From positions 124,001 to 188,000 of the forward strand of contig JAFQHU010000003.1 in NCBI GenBank assembly GCA_017397845.1: a DNA stretch of 64,000 nt, given 5' to 3'. Every line of letters starts with the position of its first letter. Position 1 is the first letter of the stretch. Below, in pieces: positions 1 through 8,704 of this stretch. Origin of the DNA: Clostridia bacterium (lineage in GTDB: Bacteria > Bacillota > Clostridia > Oscillospirales > Acutalibacteraceae). The position numbers and the translations under genes were made by a program. The notes beneath the pieces were generated by a model. The model saw nothing but the letters and a program-made list of their open reading frames with translations, did no database searches and had not been told where the DNA came from.

Positions 1-252
1 ATCTACGCATTGAATATGACGGAGCAAGCGGACGGAAATAATATAAAAAAGGATGAAGAATATCTTATTATTGACAGCGGCAGTTCGGAAGACGGTCTGT
101 TGCTGAAAAAAGTTTATCCGCGTGTAACAGGTGTTGCCGTGGTGTGCGACGGAGGGAGCGACCCTGTTGTAAAAAATGAGATAACTCAGTTGTTAAAGGC
201 ACTATACAACATAAGCAGTAACAGTATAAGTATTTCAGAAATGAACAGTTAG
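1..252 (+). CDS. spoIIIAG: Stage III sporulation protein AG, C-terminal part (partial)
   Basis: The reading frame is open from the left edge and ends in TAG at 252, so only the last 83 codons are present. The segment contains the conserved C-terminal block around RVTGVAVVCDGG followed by a helix rich in L, K and N. SpoIIIAG is a mother-cell inner-membrane protein whose extracellular domain forms a ring in the channel linking mother cell and forespore. The next gene, 11 bases downstream, is spoIIIAH, as expected for the end of the spoIIIA operon. The N-terminal membrane segment lies outside the window. Confidence 0.85.
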   Translation: MYALNMTEQADGNNIKKDEEYLIIDSGSSEDGLLLKKVYPRVTGVAVVCDGGSDPVVKNEITQLLKALYNISSNSISISEMNS

Positions 253-263
253 GAGGAAAAAAC

Positions 264-875
264 ATGCTTATAAAAAAGAGACAGGTACTCACAGCTACAT
301 TGATTATAGCTTTGTGTGCAGCAATTACGGTTAATTGGTATTTTACAAAGCCGGAAGGAACATCAGCTGAAACGACAGTTGCCGAAGAGGCTGTCACGGG
401 AAATCTTGGTGATACGCTTTTTGTCGCCGGCACTACTTCCAAGAATGAAAACGACAAAGAAACGGATGTTGATGATTCCGAGCCCGCAAAGGATGAAGCA
501 TTGTCCGACGAAAATAATGTTGATGCTGAAAAGTATTTCACTTCTGCAAAATTAAAAAGAACACAGAGCTACGACGAAATAATAGATAATATTCAAAAAA
601 TCCTTGAAAATGATAGCCTTGACAAAGCTGAAAAGAACAAAATATCTGTTATACTTTCGGACTATCAAAACGACATTAAGGTACAAACCGATGCTGAAAA
701 TCTGATAAGTGCGAAAACCGGAAAAGAATGTCTGGTGGTTATTAACGGTGAAAATTGTCAGGTAATAACCGAGAAAAACACCTTAAATGATACGCTTATT
801 CTTCAAATTACCGAAATTATTGAAAAAAATACAGATATTTTACCTGAAAAATTAACAATTATTGAGCTAAAATAG
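264..875 (+). CDS. spoIIIAH: Stage III sporulation protein AH
   Basis: A 203-residue protein with one N-terminal membrane segment (about residues 9-26), then an acidic, low-complexity linker (about 30-90), then a compact C-terminal domain. This is the layout of SpoIIIAH, whose YscJ/FliF-like extracellular domain pairs with forespore SpoIIQ across the intermembrane space during engulfment. The start ATG has an AGGAGG-type site (252-257) just upstream. It is the last gene of the spoIIIA operon; a new promoter for nusB follows. The assignment rests on architecture and on the preceding spoIIIAG. Confidence 0.85.
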   Translation: MLIKKRQVLTATLIIALCAAITVNWYFTKPEGTSAETTVAEEAVTGNLGDTLFVAGTTSKNENDKETDVDDSEPAKDEALSDENNVDAEKYFTSAKLKRTQSYDEIIDNIQKILENDSLDKAEKNKISVILSDYQNDIKVQTDAENLISAKTGKECLVVINGENCQVITEKNTLNDTLILQITEIIEKNTDILPEKLTIIELK

Positions 876-903
876 TTGTAGGATTTAAAATTTGTGGTAT
901 AAT
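876..903 (+). promoter_or_regulatory. Sigma-A-type promoter for the nusB-recN run
   Basis: A TTGTAG -35 (876-881), 16-base spacer and perfect TATAAT -10 (898-903) lie directly after the spoIIIAH stop. This separates the vegetative nusB group from the sporulation operon. Inferred from consensus match only. Confidence 0.6.
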
Positions 904-961
904 GGATATAATTGTATAAAGATGTAATCGTTTAAACTCTATATTCAGGAGGAATGTTAAC

Positions 962-1363
962 ATGACAAGACATGAAGCCAGAGAGCTGGCATTTGTATTA
1001 ATTTTTGAAAAAAGCTTTCAGGATGATGTAACGATTGTCGAACTCATAGAAAATGCTTTGGAGCTTGAAATTTTTCCTACGAATGCTTTTGCTGAAAATT
1101 TGGCTAAAAAAGTTTATAAGAATTTGGAAGAAATAGACGGCATTATTGACGAAAACCTGGTGGGTTGGTCTGCCAAAAGAATCTCAAAGGTTTCAAGAGC
1201 AATATTGAGACTTGCAGTTTGTGAGCTTTTGTACAGTGAGAATATGCCTGTCGGTGTCGCTATAAACGAAGCGGTTGAAATTGCAAAAAAATACGCTACT
1301 ACAGACGATGCCTCCTATGTAAACGGCGTTCTCGGTTCCGTTGCAAAGAAAATCAAAAAATAA
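962..1363 (+). CDS. nusB: Transcription antitermination factor NusB
   Basis: A 133-residue all-helical protein of normal NusB length, starting MTRHEARELAFVLIFEKSF and carrying the family block AVCELLY...PVGVAINEAVEIAKKY, ending DASYVNGVLGSVAKK. NusB binds boxA RNA with NusE (S10) and supports processive transcription of rRNA operons. A strong GGAGG site lies about 8 bases before ATG. It is the first gene of a long cotranscribed run. Position before xseA and dxs genes is common in clostridia. Confidence 0.95.
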   Translation: MTRHEARELAFVLIFEKSFQDDVTIVELIENALELEIFPTNAFAENLAKKVYKNLEEIDGIIDENLVGWSAKRISKVSRAILRLAVCELLYSENMPVGVAINEAVEIAKKYATTDDASYVNGVLGSVAKKIKK

Positions 1364-1364
1364 T

Positions 1365-2330
1365 ATGGCTTTTTTAGGATTTGATACGAGCAACTATACA
1401 ACCTCCGCTGCACTTTATTTTCCCGAAGAAAACAAAATTATTCACAAAAAAATGCTTTTACCTGTTAAAGCGGGAGAAAAAGGGCTTAGGCAAAGTGATG
1501 CTGTTTTTCACCATGTACAGCAGCTTCATTCCGTATGTGAAATGCTTTTTGCCGACTGCGAATTAAATATTGAATCAATAGGGGCTTCTGCTTTTCCGAG
1601 AATGGCGGAAGGCTCCTATATGCCTTGTTTCCTCGTCGGGTTAAACAGTGCAAAAATTATCAGCAGTCTTAATAGTATAAAATTACATATATCTTCGCAT
1701 CAGATAGGTCATATACTTGCTGCTCTTTACGGCGCTGACAGACTTGAGCTGATCAATGAAAGATTTATCGCATTTCATTTGTCGGGCGGCACAACAGAAG
1801 CACTTTTGGTCGAACCTGATGAAAAAGAAATAATCAAATGCACCGTTATCGGTGAATCTTCTGATCTTAAAGCCGGACAAGCCATAGACCGTGTAGGAGT
1901 TATGCTGGGCATGAATTTTCCCTGCGGTGCAGAGCTTGATAAATTATCTCAAATAAGCCACGAAAATTATAAAATCAGACCGAGTGTAAAAGGTACAGAT
2001 ATCAGTCTGTCAGGTTTGGAAAATAAGTGCAAGGGTATGTTTGAAAGCGGAAACAAACACTGTGATATTGCGAAATATTGCATTCAGTATATTTGCGCCT
2101 CTGTCGAAAAAATGACTGAAAACATAATTTCACGTTACGGTAAATTACCGATAGTTTATTCAGGCGGCGTAATGTCAAACACATATATGAAAAAACACTT
2201 AACTGATAAATTCGACGGAATATTTGCTCCGCTCGAATTTTCGGGTGACAATGCAGCCGGAATCGCAATTATGGCATGTCTTAAGGAGAAAAAAATTAAT
2301 GTCAACAATTTTAACTGTCAGTCAGATTAA
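1365..2330 (+). CDS. TsaD/Kae1-like ASKHA-family protein (paralogue)
   Basis: A 321-residue protein of the Kae1/TsaD (YgjD) superfamily. The start ATG lies one base after the nusB stop. Visible elements are the N-terminal phosphate-binding FDTSNYTTSAAL, a metal-type motif SSHQIGH near residue 115, a second nucleotide block FHLSGGTTEAL, and GGVMSNTYM near the C-terminus. TsaD makes the t6A modification of tRNA with TsaB/E, but the HxxxH region here lacks the usual HHxEGH form and no tsaB or tsaE is nearby. It is therefore more likely the clostridial paralogue placed between nusB and xseA, whose substrate is not known to me. Its end overlaps the xseA start by 32 bases. Confidence 0.75.
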   Translation: MAFLGFDTSNYTTSAALYFPEENKIIHKKMLLPVKAGEKGLRQSDAVFHHVQQLHSVCEMLFADCELNIESIGASAFPRMAEGSYMPCFLVGLNSAKIISSLNSIKLHISSHQIGHILAALYGADRLELINERFIAFHLSGGTTEALLVEPDEKEIIKCTVIGESSDLKAGQAIDRVGVMLGMNFPCGAELDKLSQISHENYKIRPSVKGTDISLSGLENKCKGMFESGNKHCDIAKYCIQYICASVEKMTENIISRYGKLPIVYSGGVMSNTYMKKHLTDKFDGIFAPLEFSGDNAAGIAIMACLKEKKINVNNFNCQSD

Positions 2331-3498
2331 CACATACCTGAAATCAATAATTGATTCAGATTATAATTTAAAAAACATATATATAAGCGGTGAAATATCT
2401 AATTTTACAAACCATTACCGTACGGGTCACTTTTATTTTACACTGAAGGATGAAAATTCAGCTATAAAAGCTGTGATGTTTCGAACGGCAGCACAGAGAA
2501 TTACTTTTGAACCTGAAAACGGTATGAAAGTTTTGGTTCGTGCAAACCTTTCTCTTTATGAGAGAGACGGTGTATATCAATTATACTGTGAGGACATAAT
2601 TCCTGAGGGGATAGGTGAGTTTACTCTCGCTTTTGAGCAGCTTAAGGACAAGCTTGCAAAAAAGGGAATGTTCGATGAAAATGCGAAGAAAAGTCTGCCT
2701 GCTTATCCGGAAAAAATCGGTGTTATAACATCGCCCACAGGTGCAGCTCTCCAAGATATACTCTCTGTTCTTTCGAGAAGGTATCCTGCTGCAGAAATTG
2801 TTTTTGAGGGCGTACAGGTACAGGGTGACGATGCGTCGGGTCAGATAGCTGAAGCCATCAGAAAATTTAACCGTTTGAAAGCAGCTGATGTGATTATTGT
2901 CGGCAGAGGCGGCGGTTCAATAGAGGATTTATGGGCATTTAATGAAGAGGAGGTAGCCCAAGCTATTTTTGATTCCGAAATCCCGATTATTTCAGCTGTC
3001 GGTCATGAGACTGATTTTACAATTGCTGATTTTGTTAGTGATATGAGAGCTCCTACTCCGTCGGCGGCTGCAGAAATTGCTGTTCCGGATTACAGAGAAT
3101 TATTGTATTCAGTAGATAAAATCTTTGACGGATTAACTGACTGTATCAAAAGAAAAATTGACAGGTATTCTATGGAGATTTTGTCTTATGAAAAGCTTTT
3201 TTCGGAGCATAGTCCCGAAAAAACACTTCTTCTCTATACTCAATGTGTCGAGGCTTTTGAAGATAAAATAAAGAGCTTTATTAACGCTAAATTGCAAAAA
3301 GCATCCGATGAGCTTGCTTTTTATGCGTCAAGACTCGAAAGTGTAAGTCCGCTTGCGGTTCTTTCGAGAGGCTATTCTTTTGCAAAGGATGAAAACGGTT
3401 TCAATATCAAAAGTGCCTCCACTGTAAAAAAAGAGGATAATATCACCGTCGTCCTTTCTGACGGAGAACTTGATTGCACCGTTACGGGTGTTCGTTAA
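2299..3498 (+). CDS. xseA: Exodeoxyribonuclease VII large subunit
   Basis: A 399-residue protein from ATG 2299, preceded by AAGGAG; longer frames starting inside the previous gene are less likely. The N-terminal OB-fold (about 1-100, with SGEISNF and GHFYFTLKD) is followed by the catalytic domain with TSPTGAALQDI, IIVGRGGGSIEDLW and ISAVGHETDFTIADFVSD. A coiled-coil region and the C-terminal VLSRGYSFA block follow. XseA with XseB degrades single-stranded DNA in both directions. xseB follows 40 bases downstream. Confidence 0.97.
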   Translation: MSTILTVSQINTYLKSIIDSDYNLKNIYISGEISNFTNHYRTGHFYFTLKDENSAIKAVMFRTAAQRITFEPENGMKVLVRANLSLYERDGVYQLYCEDIIPEGIGEFTLAFEQLKDKLAKKGMFDENAKKSLPAYPEKIGVITSPTGAALQDILSVLSRRYPAAEIVFEGVQVQGDDASGQIAEAIRKFNRLKAADVIIVGRGGGSIEDLWAFNEEEVAQAIFDSEIPIISAVGHETDFTIADFVSDMRAPTPSAAAEIAVPDYRELLYSVDKIFDGLTDCIKRKIDRYSMEILSYEKLFSEHSPEKTLLLYTQCVEAFEDKIKSFINAKLQKASDELAFYASRLESVSPLAVLSRGYSFAKDENGFNIKSASTVKKEDNITVVLSDGELDCTVTGVR

Positions 3499-3538
3499 AA
3501 ACAATAATACTTTGAAAAATTCTGAAAGGATAAAATTT

Positions 3539-3748
3539 ATGGAAATGTATACTCTTGATACTGCGATGATAAGGCTTAAGGAGATTGCCGAATGTCTTGA
3601 AAGCGGTGAATACGATCTCGAAATGTCAATAAAGCTATACGAAGAAGGAGTGAAAATTATCTCCTTTTGCAATAAAAATCTCACTTCAGCTAAACAGAGG
3701 ATAACTTCACTCACTGAAGAACCCTTCGGAGAAAATGAAAATGAATAA
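3539..3748 (+). CDS. xseB: Exodeoxyribonuclease VII small subunit
   Basis: A 69-residue helical protein from ATG 3539 with GAAAGGA upstream. It has the family pattern of a short helical hairpin with LESGEYDLEMSIKLYEEG and a charged tail ending in NENE. XseB subunits wrap the long coiled coil of XseA and are required for stable exonuclease VII. The upstream in-frame extension to 3470 runs into the xseA end and lacks a ribosome site. The tail overlaps the start of ispA by 14 bases. Confidence 0.93.
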   Translation: MEMYTLDTAMIRLKEIAECLESGEYDLEMSIKLYEEGVKIISFCNKNLTSAKQRITSLTEEPFGENENE

Positions 3749-4625
3749 CGAAAGACTTAATAAATATATTTCTTTGATTAACAACAGACTGAAAGAGCTT
3801 ATACCTGAATGTGATTTCGGTGAGGATGCGGTTCATGAGGCTATGAAATACAGTCTTTCCGTCGGCGGTAAAAGAATCAGACCTGTTTTGGTTCTTGAAT
3901 TCTGTCGTATCTGCGGTGGCTGTATCGATAGTGCACTTGATTTTGCATGTGCTCTCGAAATGGTACACACATATTCTCTGATACATGATGATTTACCGTG
4001 TATGGACGATGATGATCTTCGCAGAGGCATGCCGTCATGTCATATTAAATTCGGAGAAGAATATGCTCTTCTTGCGGGTGACGGTTTGCTTACACGGGCT
4101 TTCGGTGTGATTGCGAACAGCTCGGTTGCAAAAAACAATCCGTTGATTGCCGTCAATGCTGTTTCTGCACTTTCTTATCTTGCGGGGTGTAACGGCATGA
4201 TTGGCGGACAGGTTATCGATTTAAAAAACGAAGACAAGGAAGTTACGGTTGAAACGTTAGAAATCCTTGACAGACTTAAAACCGGTGCGTTGATCAGGTG
4301 TTCTGCGGTTTTGGGCTGTCTGTGTGCACAGGCAGACGAAAATCAAACCGATGCTTGCATCAGATATGCGGAAAAAATCGGCCATGCATTTCAGGTTATT
4401 GATGATATACTCGATGTCACAGGCGATGTAAAAGAGCTCGGCAAGCCAATAGGTAGTGATGTGTGTAATAAAAAAAGCACTTATGTTACATTACTCGGAC
4501 TTGAAAAATCCGAAAAATTAGCTGATTCTTTAACGAATGAAGCAATTTCTTCTATTGAATATTTTGGCGATGATGCTAATTTCCTGAAAGAACTTGCCAT
4601 TCAATTGATAAAGCGTTCAAATTGA
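3735..4625 (+). CDS. ispA: Farnesyl/geranylgeranyl diphosphate synthase
   Basis: A polyprenyl diphosphate synthase of 296 residues. Both aspartate-rich motifs are present: DDLPCMDDDDLRRG after LIHDD (first) and VIDDILD (second), with GGKRIRPVL binding the diphosphate. The enzyme joins isopentenyl diphosphate units to make the C15/C20 precursor for undecaprenyl and quinone lipids. A second ATG at 3741 is better spaced (9 bases) from the GGAG site and may be the true start. It sits directly before dxs, linking precursor and chain synthesis. Exact product length cannot be read from sequence alone. Confidence 0.93.
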   Translation: MKMNNERLNKYISLINNRLKELIPECDFGEDAVHEAMKYSLSVGGKRIRPVLVLEFCRICGGCIDSALDFACALEMVHTYSLIHDDLPCMDDDDLRRGMPSCHIKFGEEYALLAGDGLLTRAFGVIANSSVAKNNPLIAVNAVSALSYLAGCNGMIGGQVIDLKNEDKEVTVETLEILDRLKTGALIRCSAVLGCLCAQADENQTDACIRYAEKIGHAFQVIDDILDVTGDVKELGKPIGSDVCNKKSTYVTLLGLEKSEKLADSLTNEAISSIEYFGDDANFLKELAIQLIKRSN

Positions 4626-4633
4626 AAGAAAAG

Positions 4634-6487
4634 ATGAAAATGAATACTGAAATTTTATCGAAAATCAAATGTCCTTCTGATGTCAAAAAATTGAATTACG
4701 ACAGTTTAGTTAAATTATGCGGCGAAATCAGAGGCAAGCTCATCGAAACAGTTTCGGCAAACGGTGGTCATCTTGCGCCCAATCTCGGTGTTGTTGAGCT
4801 TACTGTTGCCATGCATAAAGTGTTTAATTCGCCTAAAGATCAATTTGTTTTTGATGTGGGACATCAGTGTTATACACATAAGCTTCTTACCGGCAGATAC
4901 GAAAAATTTTCCTCACTTCGTACCAAAGGCGGAATATCAGGCTTTTGCAGACCTACGGAAAGCGAGCATGATATTTTTTACAGCGGACACAGCGGTACTT
5001 CGGTTTCTGCAGGTCTCGGTCTCGCAGAAGCAAAAAAAATCAATAATGACCCGCACTATGTAATCAGCGTAATAGGCGACGGTTCATTTACCGGCGGTAT
5101 GGTTTATGAAGCACTTAATAACGGCGGACGAAGTGATGCCAAACAGATAATTATTCTTAATGACAACAAAATGTCTATTTCGGAAAATGTCGGTGCTTTT
5201 GCAAAATATCTTGCTGTGATACGTTCTCGTCCCGGATATTATACATTTAAAGCCAATACCGAAAAGATTCTCAGCAAAATCCCTTTGGGTGAAGTAATTG
5301 CGAAAGAGATTTACAATATTAAGACTGATATAAAAAATAAAATATATAAGCAAAGTACATTTTTTGAAGACTTAGGTTACAGGTATATGGGACCTATAGA
5401 CGGTCACAATATCGAAAACTTATGTGATGCTCTCGAAAGCGCAAAAAGCGTTAGAGGTCCTGTGCTTTTACATGTAATTACAGTTAAAGGAAAGGGTTAC
5501 GGGCATGCCGAAAAAGCACCCAGCCAATTCCACGGTATTTCCAAATTTGATGTGGAGACAGGAGAACCGCTTTCATCTTCCGAAAGCTTCTCTTCAAAGG
5601 TAGGCGACTATCTGTGTCAACACGCAAACAGCGATAAAAGCATCTGTGCTATTACTGCGGCCATGGGTTTGGGCACCGGACTTGAAAAATTCAGTAAAGC
5701 TTTTCCTGAGCGTTTTTTTGATGTGGGTATTGCTGAAGAGCATGCGGTTACTTTTTCCTCCGGTCTTGCAAAAAACGGTATGAAGCCTGTTTATGCGGTG
5801 TATTCGACGTTTTTACAGCGTTGCTATGATCAGATTATTCATGACATATCCCTGCAAAAGCTTAAGGTTGTTTTTGCGATCGACCGTGCCGGCTTTGTCG
5901 GAGAAGACGGAGAAACACATCACGGGATTTATGACGTGGCTTTTCTGAATACTGTACCGGATATCAAAGTTTATTCTCCCTGCTGTTATAAATCATTATA
6001 TGCGGATTTAAGCAGCGCTCTGTATGCTGATGAATATTCAGCAGTTGTACGCTATCCCCGAGGATGTGCTGCAGAGAATATAAATAAATTGAAATTCAAT
6101 GAAATCGGATATTCATATTACGGCGAAGAAAATGCTGAAAAGGTGATTGTTACTTATGGCAGAATTTCGAGTAATGCCATAAGTGCTGCCGATGCTTTGA
6201 CTGAAACGGCGTTGGTTGTGCTGAATCAGATAAAACCGATTCCCTCAAATGCATTTGAAATTATTTCTAAGAAAAAGGAAGTGTATTTCTTTGAAGAGGG
6301 AATCAAAAGCGGCGGCGTCGGAGAAAAGCTCGGATCAATGCTTTTGGAAAACGGTTTCAGCGGAAAATATAAGATAACAGCCGTTAATGATGAATTTGCC
6401 CGCCAGGCAAGCATTTCTGATTTGCTGAAGGAATATTCACTGGATACAGAATCTATTATTAAAACGGTAAGTGGTGAAACAAATTGA
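4634..6487 (+). CDS. dxs: 1-deoxy-D-xylulose-5-phosphate synthase
   Basis: About 617 residues, full length for Dxs. It has the thiamine diphosphate motif beginning GDGSFTGGMVYEALNNG, the N-terminal GGHLAPNLGVVELTVA block, the middle VGIAEEHAVTFSSGLA active-site region with the catalytic Glu, and the C-terminal transketolase domain (FFEEGIKSGGVGEKL). It condenses pyruvate and glyceraldehyde 3-phosphate, the first step of the MEP isoprenoid pathway. ATG 4634 follows GAAAG; a TTG at 4622 overlapping the ispA stop as TTGA is an alternative that mimics the next junction. Confidence 0.95.
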   Translation: MKMNTEILSKIKCPSDVKKLNYDSLVKLCGEIRGKLIETVSANGGHLAPNLGVVELTVAMHKVFNSPKDQFVFDVGHQCYTHKLLTGRYEKFSSLRTKGGISGFCRPTESEHDIFYSGHSGTSVSAGLGLAEAKKINNDPHYVISVIGDGSFTGGMVYEALNNGGRSDAKQIIILNDNKMSISENVGAFAKYLAVIRSRPGYYTFKANTEKILSKIPLGEVIAKEIYNIKTDIKNKIYKQSTFFEDLGYRYMGPIDGHNIENLCDALESAKSVRGPVLLHVITVKGKGYGHAEKAPSQFHGISKFDVETGEPLSSSESFSSKVGDYLCQHANSDKSICAITAAMGLGTGLEKFSKAFPERFFDVGIAEEHAVTFSSGLAKNGMKPVYAVYSTFLQRCYDQIIHDISLQKLKVVFAIDRAGFVGEDGETHHGIYDVAFLNTVPDIKVYSPCCYKSLYADLSSALYADEYSAVVRYPRGCAAENINKLKFNEIGYSYYGEENAEKVIVTYGRISSNAISAADALTETALVVLNQIKPIPSNAFEIISKKKEVYFFEEGIKSGGVGEKLGSMLLENGFSGKYKITAVNDEFARQASISDLLKEYSLDTESIIKTVSGETN

Positions 6488-7305
6488 AAGAAAGAATAAG
6501 ACTTGATGTTGCTTTGTTTGAAAGAGGCTTTGTTGACAGCCGTGAAAAGGGCAAAGCACTTATTATGGCCGGATTGGTCTATGTCAACGGACAGAAAGAA
6601 ACCAAAGCCGGTGCATCGGTAAAAAGTGAAGATTGTATAGAGCTTCGCGGTGAAAAAATGCCATATGTGAGCCGCGGAGGATACAAGTTAGCAAAAGCAA
6701 TCAATGAATTTAATCTTCGCCTTGACAACTGTATTTGTATGGATATCGGTGCATCCACGGGAGGCTTTACTGACTGTATGCTTATGAACGGGGCAGTCAA
6801 GGTTTATTCTATTGATGTCGGTTACGGTCAATTTGCCTGGAAGCTTCGTCAGGACGACAGAGTCGTAAATATGGAAAGAACCAATTTCCGTTATGTAACT
6901 CACGAGGATATCCCGGAAGAAATTGATTTCGCAAGTGTTGATGTGTCTTTTATATCCTTGAAGCTGATTATTCCCGTAATGCGCAATCTTCTCAAAGATA
7001 AGGGCAGAGCAGTATGTCTTATCAAACCTCAATTTGAGGCGGGTAAAGAAAAAATCGGAAAAAAAGGTGTCGTAAGAGATATTGAAACTCATTATGAAGT
7101 TGTGCAGATGATATTCGATTTTGTTCTTGAAAACGGATTTTCAGTGCTTAATCTCGATTTTTCTCCGATTAAGGGACCTCAGGGCAATATAGAATATTTA
7201 ATTTTTATCGAAAAAAATGAAAACACGGCAGTTTATATTGACAAAACAGTAAAAGAAATTGTTGATGCTTCGCATTTAAAGCTTAACGGAGGTGAACAGC
7301 AGTGA
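6484..7305 (+). CDS. tlyA: TlyA-type rRNA 2'-O-methyltransferase (S4 + FtsJ domains)
   Basis: A 273-residue protein with an N-terminal S4 RNA-binding domain (about 5-65) followed by an FtsJ-like methyltransferase domain with the SAM loop DIGASTGGFTDCML. The TlyA family methylates ribose positions in 16S/23S rRNA and some members are called hemolysins. It starts at TTG 6484, overlapping the dxs stop as TTGA, because the S4 fold begins at once with RLDVALFERG. It sits between dxs and nadK as in many Firmicutes. Confidence 0.92.
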   Translation: MKERIRLDVALFERGFVDSREKGKALIMAGLVYVNGQKETKAGASVKSEDCIELRGEKMPYVSRGGYKLAKAINEFNLRLDNCICMDIGASTGGFTDCMLMNGAVKVYSIDVGYGQFAWKLRQDDRVVNMERTNFRYVTHEDIPEEIDFASVDVSFISLKLIIPVMRNLLKDKGRAVCLIKPQFEAGKEKIGKKGVVRDIETHYEVVQMIFDFVLENGFSVLNLDFSPIKGPQGNIEYLIFIEKNENTAVYIDKTVKEIVDASHLKLNGGEQQ

Positions 7306-8162
7306 CTGTTGCTTTCCAAATAAATATTACCCGTGAAAACGCTTATGAGGTTGCCGTACGTGTTTATAAAAAGCTCGTTTCTTTAGGCGTGCAGGTTAAG
7401 GTAATCGATGATGTAAGAGATGTGTTTGACTGTGAAGGTGCAGAATTTTTACCTATTGACGAAGCGGTTTCTGCCTGTGATGTTCTTGTCGCTGTCGGCG
7501 GTGACGGAACCATCATTCATTCAGCACATATAGCTGCAATATATGATAAGCCGATTCTTGGCATAAATGCGGGTCGTTTGGGTTTTTTGGCCGGTATAGA
7601 AAAGGAAGAGCTCGATCTGCTTGAAAACCTTATCGACGGAAATTACCTTGTTGACAACCGTATGATGCTTTCGGTGAAAAAATTTGAAAACGGAAAATTT
7701 ATAAAAGAATACCATTGTCTGAATGACGTCGTTGTTGCGCGCGGTGCATCGATGCACATGTGTGAAATTGAAGTGTCAAGCTCAGAAAAAAAGATCATGG
7801 ATTATTATTCCGACGGTCTCATTGTTTCCACACCGACAGGCTCCACAGCTTATTCGCTTTCTGCCGGTGGTCCGGTAGTCGATACTGCCATCGAAGGGTT
7901 GATAATCACACCCGTGTGTCCGCACTCTCTGCTATCAAGATCAATGATATTTAAAGCGGATACTGAAATTGAAATAACAGTTAAAAATTCTGAGGTTTCT
8001 ATGCCGGTTTTCAGTTGTGACGGCGAGGACGGTATTGACGTAAGCGGTAATACAAAGCTTTTGGTTACCGGGTCTGAAAAAGTAACCAAAATAATACGAA
8101 TTAAATCTGACAGCTTTGCAGATATACTTACGAGAAAGTTAATCGAACGAAACGGATATTAA
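7302..8162 (+). CDS. nadK: NAD kinase
   Basis: A 286-residue ATP-NAD kinase. The key motifs are VAVGGDGTIIHSAH (GGDGT catalytic loop), INAGRLGFLAGI, the NDVVVARG block and TPTGSTAYSLSAGGP. The enzyme phosphorylates NAD to NADP. GTG 7302 is the start, with GGAGGTGA six bases upstream, and overlaps the tlyA stop as GTGA, which suggests translational coupling. The order tlyA-nadK-argR-recN is a conserved Firmicute block. Confidence 0.96.
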   Translation: MTVAFQINITRENAYEVAVRVYKKLVSLGVQVKVIDDVRDVFDCEGAEFLPIDEAVSACDVLVAVGGDGTIIHSAHIAAIYDKPILGINAGRLGFLAGIEKEELDLLENLIDGNYLVDNRMMLSVKKFENGKFIKEYHCLNDVVVARGASMHMCEIEVSSSEKKIMDYYSDGLIVSTPTGSTAYSLSAGGPVVDTAIEGLIITPVCPHSLLSRSMIFKADTEIEITVKNSEVSMPVFSCDGEDGIDVSGNTKLLVTGSEKVTKIIRIKSDSFADILTRKLIERNGY

Positions 8163-8215
8163 TTTCAAAAAAGGAAAGGACAGCTGCTTTTTAACGAAAG
8201 CCTGCAGGTGAAAAT

Positions 8216-8677
8216 ATGAAAAAGAACAGACATGAAGCCATTCTTAATCTTATCAGCAAAGAGGATATCGGCACGCAGGAGGAATTAATGGTTAAATTAA
8301 AGGAGCTTGGCTTTAAGGTAACACAGGCCACTGTTTCCAGAGATATAAAATTTTTGAAGCTGATAAAAACCCCGGTAAGCAGCGGACAGTATAAGTATTC
8401 ATATGTTAATAATGATTTCGAAGATTTTTCACGAAAATATTATTCTATACTTGCACATTCGGTGACAGGTATAAATTATGCCGGTAATATGGCTGTGGTT
8501 AAATGCTTTTCCGGCATGGCACAGGCGGCATGTGCTGCTATGGATAATCTTTCCATCGATAAAATAGTTGGTACTCTCGCCGGGGATGATACGATTTTCG
8601 TTCTGTGCAAAGATGAAAATGCTGCAAAAGAATTTAAGGATTGTATTGAAGATATCTTAAACAGCAGTGCGCAATAA
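8216..8677 (+). CDS. argR: Arginine repressor ArgR/AhrC
   Basis: A 153-residue regulator of normal length. The N-terminal winged helix (about 1-70) has TQEELMVKLKELGFKVTQATVSRDIK, and the C-terminal domain, which forms the hexamer and binds arginine, has the GTLAGDDTIFVLC block. In the family it represses arginine synthesis and activates catabolism in an arginine-dependent way. No ARG-box operon is visible in the window. It lies between nadK and recN, as in Bacillus. Confidence 0.95.
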   Translation: MKKNRHEAILNLISKEDIGTQEELMVKLKELGFKVTQATVSRDIKFLKLIKTPVSSGQYKYSYVNNDFEDFSRKYYSILAHSVTGINYAGNMAVVKCFSGMAQAACAAMDNLSIDKIVGTLAGDDTIFVLCKDENAAKEFKDCIEDILNSSAQ

Positions 8678-8704
8678 TTTTATTTGAAGGGAATTCTAAA
8701 GTGT

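Noticed and set aside
4622..4633. TTG start of dxs overlapping the ispA stop
   Set aside because: Possible by analogy with tlyA, but no ribosome site precedes it, and ATG 4634 gives the expected family N-terminus.
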